Assembly: GCA_902763885.1 (NCBI GenBank)
Contig: CACWTU010000002.1
Coordinates: forward strand, 248,001-312,000
Direction: 5' to 3'
Source of the DNA: an uncultured Bacteroidales bacterium
GTDB taxonomy: Bacteria; Bacteroidota; Bacteroidia; Bacteroidales; Bacteroidaceae
Length of the DNA: 64,000 nt
Positions 8,768-16,987 of the stretch are shown piece by piece. The position numbers and the translations under genes were made by a program. The notes below the pieces were generated by a model that saw nothing but the letters and a program-made list of their open reading frames with translations, was not told where the DNA came from and made no database searches. The number at the start of each line of letters is the position of its first letter. The first letter of the stretch is position 1.

Positions 8768-8798
8768 GGGCACAAAAAGAACCGTCCCTTTTGTGCCC
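8768..8798 (-). terminator. Hairpin terminator of the DUF4105 fusion gene
   Basis: GGGCACAAAA (8768-8777) pairs with TTTTGTGCCC (8789-8798). The loop contains AACCGTCCC. It abuts the stop codon of the minus-strand gene ending at 8799. Confidence 0.65.
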
Positions 8799-11552
8799 TT
8801 ATTTGAGATTGGTGAGTGGAAGCGCGTAGCTGGCATTTGGTGCATCACAGCGGGCTATGTTGGCTATGGTCGGGGCAAGGACGCTGATAGAGATTGGCTC
8901 ATGGTTAACCTCGGCGCGTATTCCGTTGCCATAGAGTATCATGGGGAATGGTTTTGCTGTAGGTTTCCGGTAAAGTACAGTTTCGTTCTTTTCATCAGAT
9001 ATGCCCCATCCAGGGATGGCTTCAATGATTATGTCACCTGAATATATGGAGTTGAGTCCGTTGCGTTTACGTACAGTCTCCAAATCGGGGATAGTTGACA
9101 TAAGGTTACGCATAAGCAGTACGCTCCTTATTCCGCTTACCTGTACCAGCAGATCAACGCTGCTCTCAAGTACCTCATGCAACGTAAGCCCCTGGTCCTC
9201 AATGAAATCGTGATCCAGATACAGATGGTTGCGGTAGGATGTCTGGAGGTAGTTGCCACTACCGTACTTGGCTGAAAGGTACAGGTTGAGCAAGGCGGCT
9301 GTTCGCTCCATGCTTACCTGTCCGGTGGGGATTCTGGTTCCACCCAGTTCCGGTACGGTGCTTTCTATGTAACCGGTTGATGTGAGGAAGAAGAGTACAT
9401 TATCCAGCCCGATCTTAGCTGTTATGGCTTGTAACAGTTCTGATATGGTCTGGTCCAAACGTACATATATATCCTGCTGCTCAAGTGACCATACGGTATT
9501 GGGAGTATGTTTGAAATTGCCGGCATAATATGTCAGGGTCAACAGGTCAGGGGTATCGTCATTTCCCAGTTCCATCTCATCAATGGATGCCAGCGCCATT
9601 TCCGTAATGCGGTCATTGGCAAACGGGGTTGTACGCAGGTCCCATACGTCATTCTTCTTAAATGTATAGGAGAACGGACGGTATCTCTCGTTTTCCGATT
9701 TCTGTACATAAAAACCGGTCGCAAACACAGGATTCCACTCCAGATTCTTCCATATCGGTTCATTGTGTGAATTAACCCATTCCGGCAGTGCTCCGTAATA
9801 ATCGGACGAACTCCAGCGTCCATCGTCAGAATTCATCCAGAGAACCACATCAGGATCATGTCCTGCAGCAAGTATTGCCGCATCCCTCTCAATGGCTATG
9901 GAACATACCTTGGAACGGCTGGCTGATCCCAGTTTTATCTCATCGGCCAGATTGGTGGCAAGCAGCCTTTTGGGTGAAGACATCTCTATAGTGTTGATAC
10001 CTTTACAGTTACTGTCATCAACCGGAGATGACGGAAGTTGCGTATCGGGGTTCAACCATTGTTCAGCTACAATCCCATGCTGGAATGGAGATGCACCTGT
10101 ATAGATGGAGGCTACGGCCGATGCCCTATCGGTGTTGTCGTAGTCAAAAGTGGCATCTGTGCGGTTGTAACCATCTATCCACAGGCGTTTCAGACCATCG
10201 GAACCGATAACAGGCAGCATATTTTCAAAACACTCCTTGTCAAACTGGTCGATCACTATTCCTACCACAAGTTTGGGGGCTTTCTCCGGCTTGGCTTCAA
10301 TTGCTGAAGGAAACAGGAGGGCTGCAATCATGAATGTAGGAATATGTCTGTTGAAAGCTGTATTATCCTGTATTATACTTAGTCTTGAAAAGAGCTGGTA
10401 CAGACAATTGCACAACAATCTAAGGTCAAATGCCCCTATCAGGAGAAGTATGGCGGGCTCAAATGTCTGTGGAATTGCGGGGGAAAGTATCAGGAAGGTA
10501 GTGCATATTATGAATTCACATAACATGAAAACAGATATCTTTCCCTTTTTTATCCTGTTGATGGAGAATGGCAGGAAGATAAGAGGCAACGGGTTGAGGC
10601 ATATCACCAGCCAGTTGGAATCAAGCGTAGGATGTTCAGAGAAAAAGAACATCAGCGCAACTATGATACCTGCTATTCCCTGAATACCGAATAAGATGAC
10701 GTCAAACAGCCAAAAGGCCTTTTGCCTGTACCATCCGATGAGGGAGATAAGAAGTACAACCAGAAACAGTATAAACATCACCTGAATAGGAGTGAATAAC
10801 GGTTTCCCGAAATCAACTCCATGACTTGGATTTACAAGATTGCCTGTATTCAGGACCAATGGCCTTTTATTGCCTGCGGTATCTGTTATTACGGCAGTCG
10901 ATGCCAGTTTCATAAGGTGGGATGGAGCAAAGGCCTCCTGTCTGTAACCCGTAGGGAGATCTCCTTCCGCTCCGATTATCAGGTCAACGGCAAATTCACT
11001 CCACGGACGGATACTTGTATGTTCGGTCAGTATGTCGCGGAATGTCAGAGGCGCATCAGGCGTATCATATGAAACCGTACCCGCAATGCATTGCTCGATT
11101 TTGTCAATGGCCATTGTGGCGCAGTTGTTGAACAGAAAATTGTACCTGTATTCCCTGTTCTCCGGGCGGCTGTTTTCAATGAGGAGAGAATACAGCCTTT
11201 TTGATTCATCCTGATTGAGATTGAGCAGCTGTGCATATACTTCAGAGCCACGTTCGCTGTATTCACGCAGGAAAGAGGTCAGACGGGTAGCTCCAAGGAT
11301 GTAGTCAGTCTTGCCGAGAGTGAAGCGCCATACGAAATGGGGAGTGTTGAAGTCAAACAGCCCGTAGTTGAATACCGCGTCAGTGCCGTTGGTTACATCC
11401 TCTATCCATATGGCGGTGTGTCCGTAAAGCTCATAAATGGCTTTTCCGGGCTCACATGTGAGCAAATATGCGTTTATGCTGTCGTTCTGTGCCTTGACTC
11501 CCTGAAAAAGCAGGGTGAGTGCAATCAGAAACATGGATATTCTCTTCTTCAT
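8799..11552 (-). CDS. DUF4105 / alkaline-phosphatase-fold fusion, probable pseudoenzyme
   Basis: 917 residues. After a signal peptide (1-21, cut after VKAQ) comes a DUF4105 (Lnb N-terminal) domain with YGHTAIW (His45) and FNNCAT (Cys144), the likely Cys/His pair. About five membrane segments follow (near 255-272, 283-302, 312-330, 341-360, 365-385). A second secreted protein starts near residue 403: IPTFMIAALLFPSAIEA looks like its former signal peptide. Its domain is PafA/NPP-like: IDQF (Asp435), NTDR (Thr474 at the nucleophile place), SIYTG, HGI. Most metal ligands are missing: DxxxH reads GNFKH (Gly678), the usual DH reads ST (residues 725-726), and no His precedes the final LYGNG. Separate genes appear to have fused in frame, and the phosphatase half is probably inactive. 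Confidence 0.85.
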   Translation of the reverse strand: MKKRISMFLIALTLLFQGVKAQNDSINAYLLTCEPGKAIYELYGHTAIWIEDVTNGTDAVFNYGLFDFNTPHFVWRFTLGKTDYILGATRLTSFLREYSERGSEVYAQLLNLNQDESKRLYSLLIENSRPENREYRYNFLFNNCATMAIDKIEQCIAGTVSYDTPDAPLTFRDILTEHTSIRPWSEFAVDLIIGAEGDLPTGYRQEAFAPSHLMKLASTAVITDTAGNKRPLVLNTGNLVNPSHGVDFGKPLFTPIQVMFILFLVVLLISLIGWYRQKAFWLFDVILFGIQGIAGIIVALMFFFSEHPTLDSNWLVICLNPLPLIFLPFSINRIKKGKISVFMLCEFIICTTFLILSPAIPQTFEPAILLLIGAFDLRLLCNCLYQLFSRLSIIQDNTAFNRHIPTFMIAALLFPSAIEAKPEKAPKLVVGIVIDQFDKECFENMLPVIGSDGLKRLWIDGYNRTDATFDYDNTDRASAVASIYTGASPFQHGIVAEQWLNPDTQLPSSPVDDSNCKGINTIEMSSPKRLLATNLADEIKLGSASRSKVCSIAIERDAAILAAGHDPDVVLWMNSDDGRWSSSDYYGALPEWVNSHNEPIWKNLEWNPVFATGFYVQKSENERYRPFSYTFKKNDVWDLRTTPFANDRITEMALASIDEMELGNDDTPDLLTLTYYAGNFKHTPNTVWSLEQQDIYVRLDQTISELLQAITAKIGLDNVLFFLTSTGYIESTVPELGGTRIPTGQVSMERTAALLNLYLSAKYGSGNYLQTSYRNHLYLDHDFIEDQGLTLHEVLESSVDLLVQVSGIRSVLLMRNLMSTIPDLETVRKRNGLNSIYSGDIIIEAIPGWGISDEKNETVLYRKPTAKPFPMILYGNGIRAEVNHEPISISVLAPTIANIARCDAPNASYALPLTNLK

Positions 11553-11567
11553 TTATTTTATTTTTGG

Positions 11568-11575
11568 CAAAGTTA
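11568..11575 (-). promoter_or_regulatory. -7 box for the DUF4105 fusion gene
   Basis: TAACTTTG followed by C on the minus strand, 15 bases before the ATG at 11552. It is separated from the opposing coaX -7 box by one base. Confidence 0.65.
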
Positions 11576-11576
11576 G

Positions 11577-11584
11577 TAATTTTG
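11577..11584 (+). promoter_or_regulatory. -7 box for coaX
   Basis: TAATTTTG followed by C, only 8 bases before the coaX ATG at 11593. The transcript would be nearly leaderless. Confidence 0.6.
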
Positions 11585-11592
11585 CGTTCAGT

Positions 11593-12315
11593 ATGAAACT
11601 GTTGCTTGATTTTGGAAATACCCGCGTTAAGGTTGCCGTCAGGGATGGTGGTGACCTGCGTCAGATATATTGCGGCCCGGTGCTTTTGGATCATCTTTCA
11701 AAAGCAGTTGAGGGGTTGGAAATAGATGGCGGAATGTGGTGTTCCGTGCATCCGTTGAAGCCATCTGTGCTGGCCTGGATGTCATCCCTTGGCCTTTCTG
11801 CGCTTACTTCAGCCACTCCGATACCCATAGGTAATGATTATTCCTCTCCCGCAACATTGGGTATGGACCGTCTTGCCGCAGCTGTGGGTGCGTGGTCAAT
11901 TGGGGCAGGTAAGGATCTGCTCGTGATAGATGCGGGTACAGCCATAACGTATGATTTTGTATCGGCCTCCGGTGTTTACAAAGGTGGTAATATTGCTCCG
12001 GGTAAGGATTTGAGGTTCAAGTCATTGCATGAACATACGGGAGCACTGCCGTTGGTCGGAGAGAATGGTGTAGTCCCTATGTTGGGAAACGATACTGAAA
12101 CGGCCATCCGCAGCGGGGTGATGAACGGCATCAGGTATGAAATTGAGGGGTATATGGAAGAATTGGGCTCCATATTTCCTTCTCTTTTGGTTTTTTTAAC
12201 CGGAGGTGATGCTGAATCCTTTGATATAAAAGCCAAAAGAAGTATTTTTGCATTTCCGGATCTGGTCCTTCGCGGGCTGGCCCGGATTGTTGAATACAAT
12301 GAAAGAGGATTTTAG
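11593..12315 (+). CDS. coaX: Type III pantothenate kinase
   Basis: First step of coenzyme A synthesis: phosphorylates pantothenate, with no feedback inhibition in this type. 240 residues when started at MKLLLDFGNTRVKVAV. An upstream in-frame start at 11515 would add 26 residues that overlap the promoter and lack homology. ASKHA phosphate loop DFGNT (residues 6-10), GMDRLAAAVGA and the second Asp in VIDAGTAITYD near residue 120 are diagnostic. GGNIAPGKDLR is also conserved. Its last 17 bases overlap the next gene. Confidence 0.93.
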   Translation: MKLLLDFGNTRVKVAVRDGGDLRQIYCGPVLLDHLSKAVEGLEIDGGMWCSVHPLKPSVLAWMSSLGLSALTSATPIPIGNDYSSPATLGMDRLAAAVGAWSIGAGKDLLVIDAGTAITYDFVSASGVYKGGNIAPGKDLRFKSLHEHTGALPLVGENGVVPMLGNDTETAIRSGVMNGIRYEIEGYMEELGSIFPSLLVFLTGGDAESFDIKAKRSIFAFPDLVLRGLARIVEYNERGF

Positions 12316-13558
12316 AATCAGAATAGCTGTCTGGGTGCTGTTCATTTACTGCCTGATTCCACTTTACACCAATGCGCAGAGTGGCATAAACTCTCCATAT
12401 TCAAGATACGGAGTGGGCGTGTTGTCAGAACAGTCTTCCGGAATAGCCAAGGCTATGGGTGGAATCGGTGCAGGTTTCCGTCAGGACAATACTATTAACC
12501 TTAAGAATCCGGCATCATATTCTACAGTAGATACGCTTACTTTCATTGCTGATTTGGGCTTGGCCCTCCAGAACGGTAACTTCAGTGAGAATGATGTTAA
12601 GATAAACGCTCACAATGCATATGTGAGCCATATAGCCATTCAGTACAGAATACTCCCCAAGGTCGGTATGACATTAGGCGTGATGCCTTTCTCAAATGTG
12701 GGTTACAGCTTCTCCTCAACTGAAACTATACGCAGGGATGAAGACGGAGTGATAACCTCTACCAATACTTATTCCGGTACCGGCGGACTGAGGCAGTTTA
12801 TGGGAGGATTTGGATGGCGTCCTACCGATTGGCTGTCAGCAGGCGTTAACTTGTCGTATCTCACAGGAGATATTAATCACTATGTCTATAACCGTTATTC
12901 AAGTTCAGATGTACAATCCAGGACTCTGTTGTATTCAACGGATATGGCTGCTCTGAAACTGGATTTCGGATTACAGGGAACAATCCGTCTCGGCGAGAAT
13001 ACTCTTGTGCTGGGTGCTACATTCGCTCCGGCTCAGAAACTGGAGAGCGAGACTTATAAGACAGATATCCACTCAGTCAGTGATACAGTGGAGATTGCTG
13101 ATGCATTCTCTCTTCCTGAACTTCTGTCCGCAGGATTCACATATAAGTGGAAAAACCGTATGATCGGTGCCGATGTCTCTTATCAGACATGGTCAAAGGC
13201 CAGTTTCTTTGGTGAGAAAAACGGTCTTGACAGACTGTCGGCTTCAATGGGATTCATGATCAGGCCGGATGAGTCAAGTAAGAATCTGTTCAAACGTTCC
13301 TCATATCAGCTTGGCCTGAATTACTCACAGCCGTATTTTAAGGTGGGTGATAACAAGGGCCCTATGCAGTTAGGTGTCAGTGCAGGTATATCCTTTCCTA
13401 TCAACACGGCTTATAACAGTATGTCATATCTGCATATATCAGGAGAATATGTCAGGGTGGAGCCTATGGCAAAAGGTATGATAACTGAAAACTATCTCAG
13501 GATCAATATCGGAGTGACGTTCATGGAACGTTGGTTCATGAAATTGATGGTGGATTGA
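12299..13558 (+). CDS. Outer-membrane beta-barrel protein (FadL/OmpP1-like)
   Basis: 419 residues from MKEDFRIRIAV; an upstream ATG at 12248 lies inside coaX and would spoil the signal peptide. A signal peptide ends at TNAQSG. SPYSRYGVGVL, then AMGGIGAGFR and LKNPASYSTVD, recalls the N-terminal hatch of FadL/OmpP1-type barrels. The rest is alternating amphipathic strands ending in aromatic residues. Probable outer-membrane channel of unknown substrate. Overlaps coaX by 17 bases and begins an envelope gene run. Confidence 0.8.
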   Translation: MKEDFRIRIAVWVLFIYCLIPLYTNAQSGINSPYSRYGVGVLSEQSSGIAKAMGGIGAGFRQDNTINLKNPASYSTVDTLTFIADLGLALQNGNFSENDVKINAHNAYVSHIAIQYRILPKVGMTLGVMPFSNVGYSFSSTETIRRDEDGVITSTNTYSGTGGLRQFMGGFGWRPTDWLSAGVNLSYLTGDINHYVYNRYSSSDVQSRTLLYSTDMAALKLDFGLQGTIRLGENTLVLGATFAPAQKLESETYKTDIHSVSDTVEIADAFSLPELLSAGFTYKWKNRMIGADVSYQTWSKASFFGEKNGLDRLSASMGFMIRPDESSKNLFKRSSYQLGLNYSQPYFKVGDNKGPMQLGVSAGISFPINTAYNSMSYLHISGEYVRVEPMAKGMITENYLRINIGVTFMERWFMKLMVD

Positions 13559-13615
13559 TTTAACCAAATATGTGTTTATTATATCTTATTAGTGAGAATT
13601 AAAGTTACGGATAAT

Positions 13616-14992
13616 ATGAAAAAGTTTGGAATGATTGCCCTTGCGCTTGTTTCAGCCATGGGTGTTAACGCACAGAAAGGCGTAGAAGACGGTTCTCGTT
13701 ACGGTCATGGTCAGGATAGTATCAATACCTGGCGTAACATCAGTATGTATCAGGAGTATTATAAGACCAATGATTTCAAGGAGGCATATGAGCAAGGCTG
13801 GAAGGAAGTGTTCCGTGATGCTCCTTTGGCATCAGTCAATACATATAATTATGGTGTCAAGATACTTCGTAGCCTCTACGGTGATGCCAGGAAGGAGAAG
13901 AATGATTCGTTGATGGCCAAGTATTCAGAAGAGTTGTTCAAAGTGTATGAACAACGCTTGAAATATCTTGATAGACTCAATGAGATAGCCAAGAACAAGA
14001 TGACTGAGGCTGAGTTGATGGGTCAGTATGGACATGACTACACATCATACAACCCGAGGGTTTCTGTTTCAAGGGCATACGAACTGCTCAGAAGGGCTGT
14101 GGATCTTGGTAAGGGTAGTAGCCAGTATTATGTTCTTGAGGACCTGATGAGAGTTTCAGCTCAGCGTTATTCTAACAAGAAAGACAATGAAGAGTATCGT
14201 GAGGACCTTATCCAGGATTATCTGGATTGTTCAAGTTATATTGATGAGGTCATCGCCATGCAGACAGATGAAAAGCGTCTGGAGGCTGCCGTTAAGACAA
14301 AGGAGAATATTGACGGTCACTTTGTAAAGAGTGGCGCAGCTGACTGCGAGAGCCTGCAGAATATTTATGGTCCCAAGATTGAGAACAAGAAGGATGATCT
14401 GGAGTATCTGAACAAGGTGGTTAAGATAATGTCTATCTTCAAGTGTGAGTCAAGTGATGCATATTTTGCTGCAGCTGAGTATGCTCACGGACTTCAGCCT
14501 TCTGTTCAGACTGCCATCAGTCTTGGAAACCTTTATGTAAAGCAGCGTGAGGATCTTGACAAGGCTCTTGAGTATTACAATCAGGCTATTGAGATGGATG
14601 ATGACAAGATGAGCCTGGCTGACACATATTACAAGATGGCCAATATCTACTTCTCAAATAAAAAGTATGACAGCAGCCGTTCATGCCTGCAGAAATGTCT
14701 TGCCAATAATCCCAACAAGGGTGAGGCTTACATCCAGATGGCAAACCTTTATGCTGTCAATTATGAGTGGACCAAGGAGGATGCTTTGAACCGTTGCTCA
14801 TATTATGCCGTCATTGACAAACTGGAGCAGGCCAAGAGGGTTGATCCTTCTGTGGCTGATAAGGCAAATGATCTGATAAAGAAGTACAAGGAGCAGACCC
14901 CGCAGGTGGATGCCCTGTTTATGTTAGGTTATAAGCCCGGTGATCAGGTTGAAATCAAAGGCTGGATAAAAGAGACTGTTACTATCAGGTAA
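13616..14992 (+). CDS. Secreted TPR protein
   Basis: 458 residues from MKKFGMIALALVSAMGVNAQ, a clean signal peptide; the GTG at 13592 would put charged residues before it. The body is helical. TPR-like pairs are clear near the C-terminus: PSVQTAISLGNLYVKQREDL, DKALEYYNQAIEMD, DTYYKMANIYFSNKKYDSS, GEAYIQMANLYAVNYEW. Likely a periplasmic scaffold. It ends directly against the lptC start (TAA then ATG), suggesting translational coupling and a shared envelope role. Confidence 0.8.
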   Translation: MKKFGMIALALVSAMGVNAQKGVEDGSRYGHGQDSINTWRNISMYQEYYKTNDFKEAYEQGWKEVFRDAPLASVNTYNYGVKILRSLYGDARKEKNDSLMAKYSEELFKVYEQRLKYLDRLNEIAKNKMTEAELMGQYGHDYTSYNPRVSVSRAYELLRRAVDLGKGSSQYYVLEDLMRVSAQRYSNKKDNEEYREDLIQDYLDCSSYIDEVIAMQTDEKRLEAAVKTKENIDGHFVKSGAADCESLQNIYGPKIENKKDDLEYLNKVVKIMSIFKCESSDAYFAAAEYAHGLQPSVQTAISLGNLYVKQREDLDKALEYYNQAIEMDDDKMSLADTYYKMANIYFSNKKYDSSRSCLQKCLANNPNKGEAYIQMANLYAVNYEWTKEDALNRCSYYAVIDKLEQAKRVDPSVADKANDLIKKYKEQTPQVDALFMLGYKPGDQVEIKGWIKETVTIR

Positions 14993-15583
14993 ATGATACA
15001 TACCACCGGTCTTGCACCGATGAAATACAGAACGTACCTGACAACCGTAATCATTACGGTTGTCATGTCGTTTTTCTGCCCTTCATGTGGAAAGAAGGAC
15101 AGACAGTTGGGGACGGCTATAACAAGCCGTGACTCAGCATCGGTCGTAACAACACGTGGCGTGGATATGCTGATATCAGAAAATGGTATCATACGCTATC
15201 ATGTGATAGCAGAGGAGTGGAAGATGTTTGACAAGATGAACCCTCCGTTCTACAGTATGGAACAGGGAGTCCTGTTGGAGATTTTGGACTCAGTGATGCA
15301 GGTGGAATCCATGCTTAAGGCTGATACGGCTTATTATATGAACAAAACCAAGATATGGCACCTGATAAGTAATGTCCACGCTGAGAATGTAAAGCATGAG
15401 GAGTTTGATACCCAGGAACTTTTCATAAATAACGGCAGCAACAGAATGTATTCAGACAGTCTAATACACATAAAACAGGAAAAGCAGATTCTGGTGGGTC
15501 ACGGTTTTGAATCAAACACCAGTCTTACAGAATACACCATACGTAAGACAGAAGGTGTCTTTCCGATAACAGAAAGCGAATGA
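14993..15583 (+). CDS. lptC: LPS export protein LptC-like lipoprotein
   Basis: 196 residues. LptC is the bitopic or lipid-anchored periplasmic part of the Lpt bridge that carries LPS from the inner membrane to LptA. The LptC fold is suggested by GVDMLISENGIIRYHVIAEEW and DTAYYMNKTKIWHLISNVHA, repeating beta strands with polar caps. A later ATG at 15020 (MKYRTYLTTVIITVV) gives a better signal sequence ending CPSC and may be the true start; the 14993 ATG abuts the upstream stop. Overlaps the next gene by 4 bases. Confidence 0.8.
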   Translation: MIHTTGLAPMKYRTYLTTVIITVVMSFFCPSCGKKDRQLGTAITSRDSASVVTTRGVDMLISENGIIRYHVIAEEWKMFDKMNPPFYSMEQGVLLEILDSVMQVESMLKADTAYYMNKTKIWHLISNVHAENVKHEEFDTQELFINNGSNRMYSDSLIHIKQEKQILVGHGFESNTSLTEYTIRKTEGVFPITESE

Positions 15584-16851
15584 GTCACACTTTGGTCATA
15601 ATGCTGGTGGCGTTGTTTTTTTCAGCTCTTTTCTCAGGGCTGGAAATAGCGTTCGTGTCGGCTGACAGACTAAGGTTTGAGATGGATGTGGAGCGGCATA
15701 CGTTCAGTTCCCGGCTGCTTGAACGCTTCTTCCGTAATCCCAATATCTACATCTCCACTATGCTGGTGGGCAATAATATAGCACTTGTCCTCTACAGCAC
15801 GATGATGGCGCACCTCATTGAGGCGTTGCTGGCAATGATTCCCGGTTTTTCCATTGCCAATGACTTCCTGCTTATCGTGATTGAAACTCTTGTTTCAACT
15901 GCAATTGTCATCGTAATAGGGGAGTTCGTGCCTAAAACCCTGTTCCGCTCCAATCCTAACGGGAAACTGAACATTCTGGCTTTCCCTATTTACCTGATAT
16001 ACATAATCCTCTATCCCATCTCTCTCTTTACTACCTGGCTTTCACGTATCATTCTAAGGATTATAGGGGTAAGGATTGACAGGGAAAATACCGTCAAGGC
16101 TTTCTCAAAGGTTGATCTGGATTATTTTGTCCAGTCCGGTCTGGCAGGAACCAATGAAGACAGTCAACAGGATTCTGAAGTGCAGATTTTCCAGAATGTG
16201 CTGGATTTCTCAAATGTCAGGACGCGTGACTGTATGGTGCCGCGAAATGAGGTATGCGCGGTGGAGAAGGAGGTTTCATGGAATGCCTTGCGTGAGAGGT
16301 TCATTGAGACCGGTTATTCCAAGATTCTGGTATATGAAGGTGATATGGACCATATCATTGGCTATATACATTCATCGGAACTGTTCCGTCATAAGAATGA
16401 CTGGCGTGAACATATCCAGACAGTTCCCTTTGTTCCCGAGACACTTGCCGCACAGAAACTTATGAAACAGCTCATGGCGCGTAAGAAGAGTCTGGCCGTG
16501 GTGGTTGATGAGTTTGGCGGAACATCGGGAATAGTATCACTTGAGGACATAATAGAGGAGATATTGGGCGATATTCAGGATGAGCATGACGTTACCAATC
16601 TGATAGCCAAGAAGACTGATGACGGCTGGCTGCTGTCCGGACGCATGGAGATAAGCCGTGTAAATGAGATGTTCGGTCTTGATATTCCTGAATCCGATGA
16701 GTATATGACTGTGGGAGGTCTTATCCTCAGTAAGGCAAAGGGCTTCCCGAAAGTGAATGAAAAAGTTACGGTAGATGATTATACATTCCGTGTCCTTAAG
16801 AAGGGAGAGACTAAAATTGAACTTATAGAACTGACTCAGAAGCCTTCTTGA
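15580..16851 (+). CDS. GldE/CorC-type CNNM protein
   Basis: 423 residues. N-terminal DUF21/CNNM transmembrane domain (three to four helices in residues 1-175, with GLEIAFVSADRLRFE and NPNIYISTMLVGNN). A pair of CBS domains follows (about 205-325, containing RTRDCMVPRNEV and VVVDEFGGTSGIVSLEDI). A CorC_HlyC domain lies at about 340-420. The family is linked to Mg/Co homeostasis; the Bacteroidetes subtype is called GldE after gliding bacteria, but nothing here shows gliding. It overlaps lptC by the ATGA tetranucleotide. Confidence 0.88.
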   Translation: MSHTLVIMLVALFFSALFSGLEIAFVSADRLRFEMDVERHTFSSRLLERFFRNPNIYISTMLVGNNIALVLYSTMMAHLIEALLAMIPGFSIANDFLLIVIETLVSTAIVIVIGEFVPKTLFRSNPNGKLNILAFPIYLIYIILYPISLFTTWLSRIILRIIGVRIDRENTVKAFSKVDLDYFVQSGLAGTNEDSQQDSEVQIFQNVLDFSNVRTRDCMVPRNEVCAVEKEVSWNALRERFIETGYSKILVYEGDMDHIIGYIHSSELFRHKNDWREHIQTVPFVPETLAAQKLMKQLMARKKSLAVVVDEFGGTSGIVSLEDIIEEILGDIQDEHDVTNLIAKKTDDGWLLSGRMEISRVNEMFGLDIPESDEYMTVGGLILSKAKGFPKVNEKVTVDDYTFRVLKKGETKIELIELTQKPS

Positions 16852-16891
16852 GAGGGATTAGCGCATTAAATCTAATAAATAAGGTGAGTAA

Positions 16892-16923
16892 TTGGCATTA
16901 AAGAACATTTTTTAGTAATTTTG
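16892..16923 (+). promoter_or_regulatory. ppiD promoter
   Basis: TTGG (16892-16895), a 20-base spacer, then TAATTTTG (16916-16923). This is a good fit to the Bacteroidetes two-part promoter. It gives a 5' leader of about 60 bases containing the GC-rich hairpin-prone stretch TGCGCGC..GCACGCATGTGCGTG. Confidence 0.6.
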
Positions 16924-16987
16924 TGCGCTTTTTGCACGCATGTGCGTGTATGCATAGGTAAAAACGAATAAAAAACAATAATAAAAA

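Noticed and set aside
10290..10340. Sequencing frameshift joining two separate genes (DUF4105 and phosphatase)
   Set aside because: The reading frame runs through cleanly with sensible residues on both sides, and there is no stop or frame change. A true in-frame fusion is simpler.
10237..10683. 148-codon plus-strand frame opposite the DUF4105 fusion
   Set aside because: Antisense shadow of a convincing domain-rich gene; no homology and no promoter.
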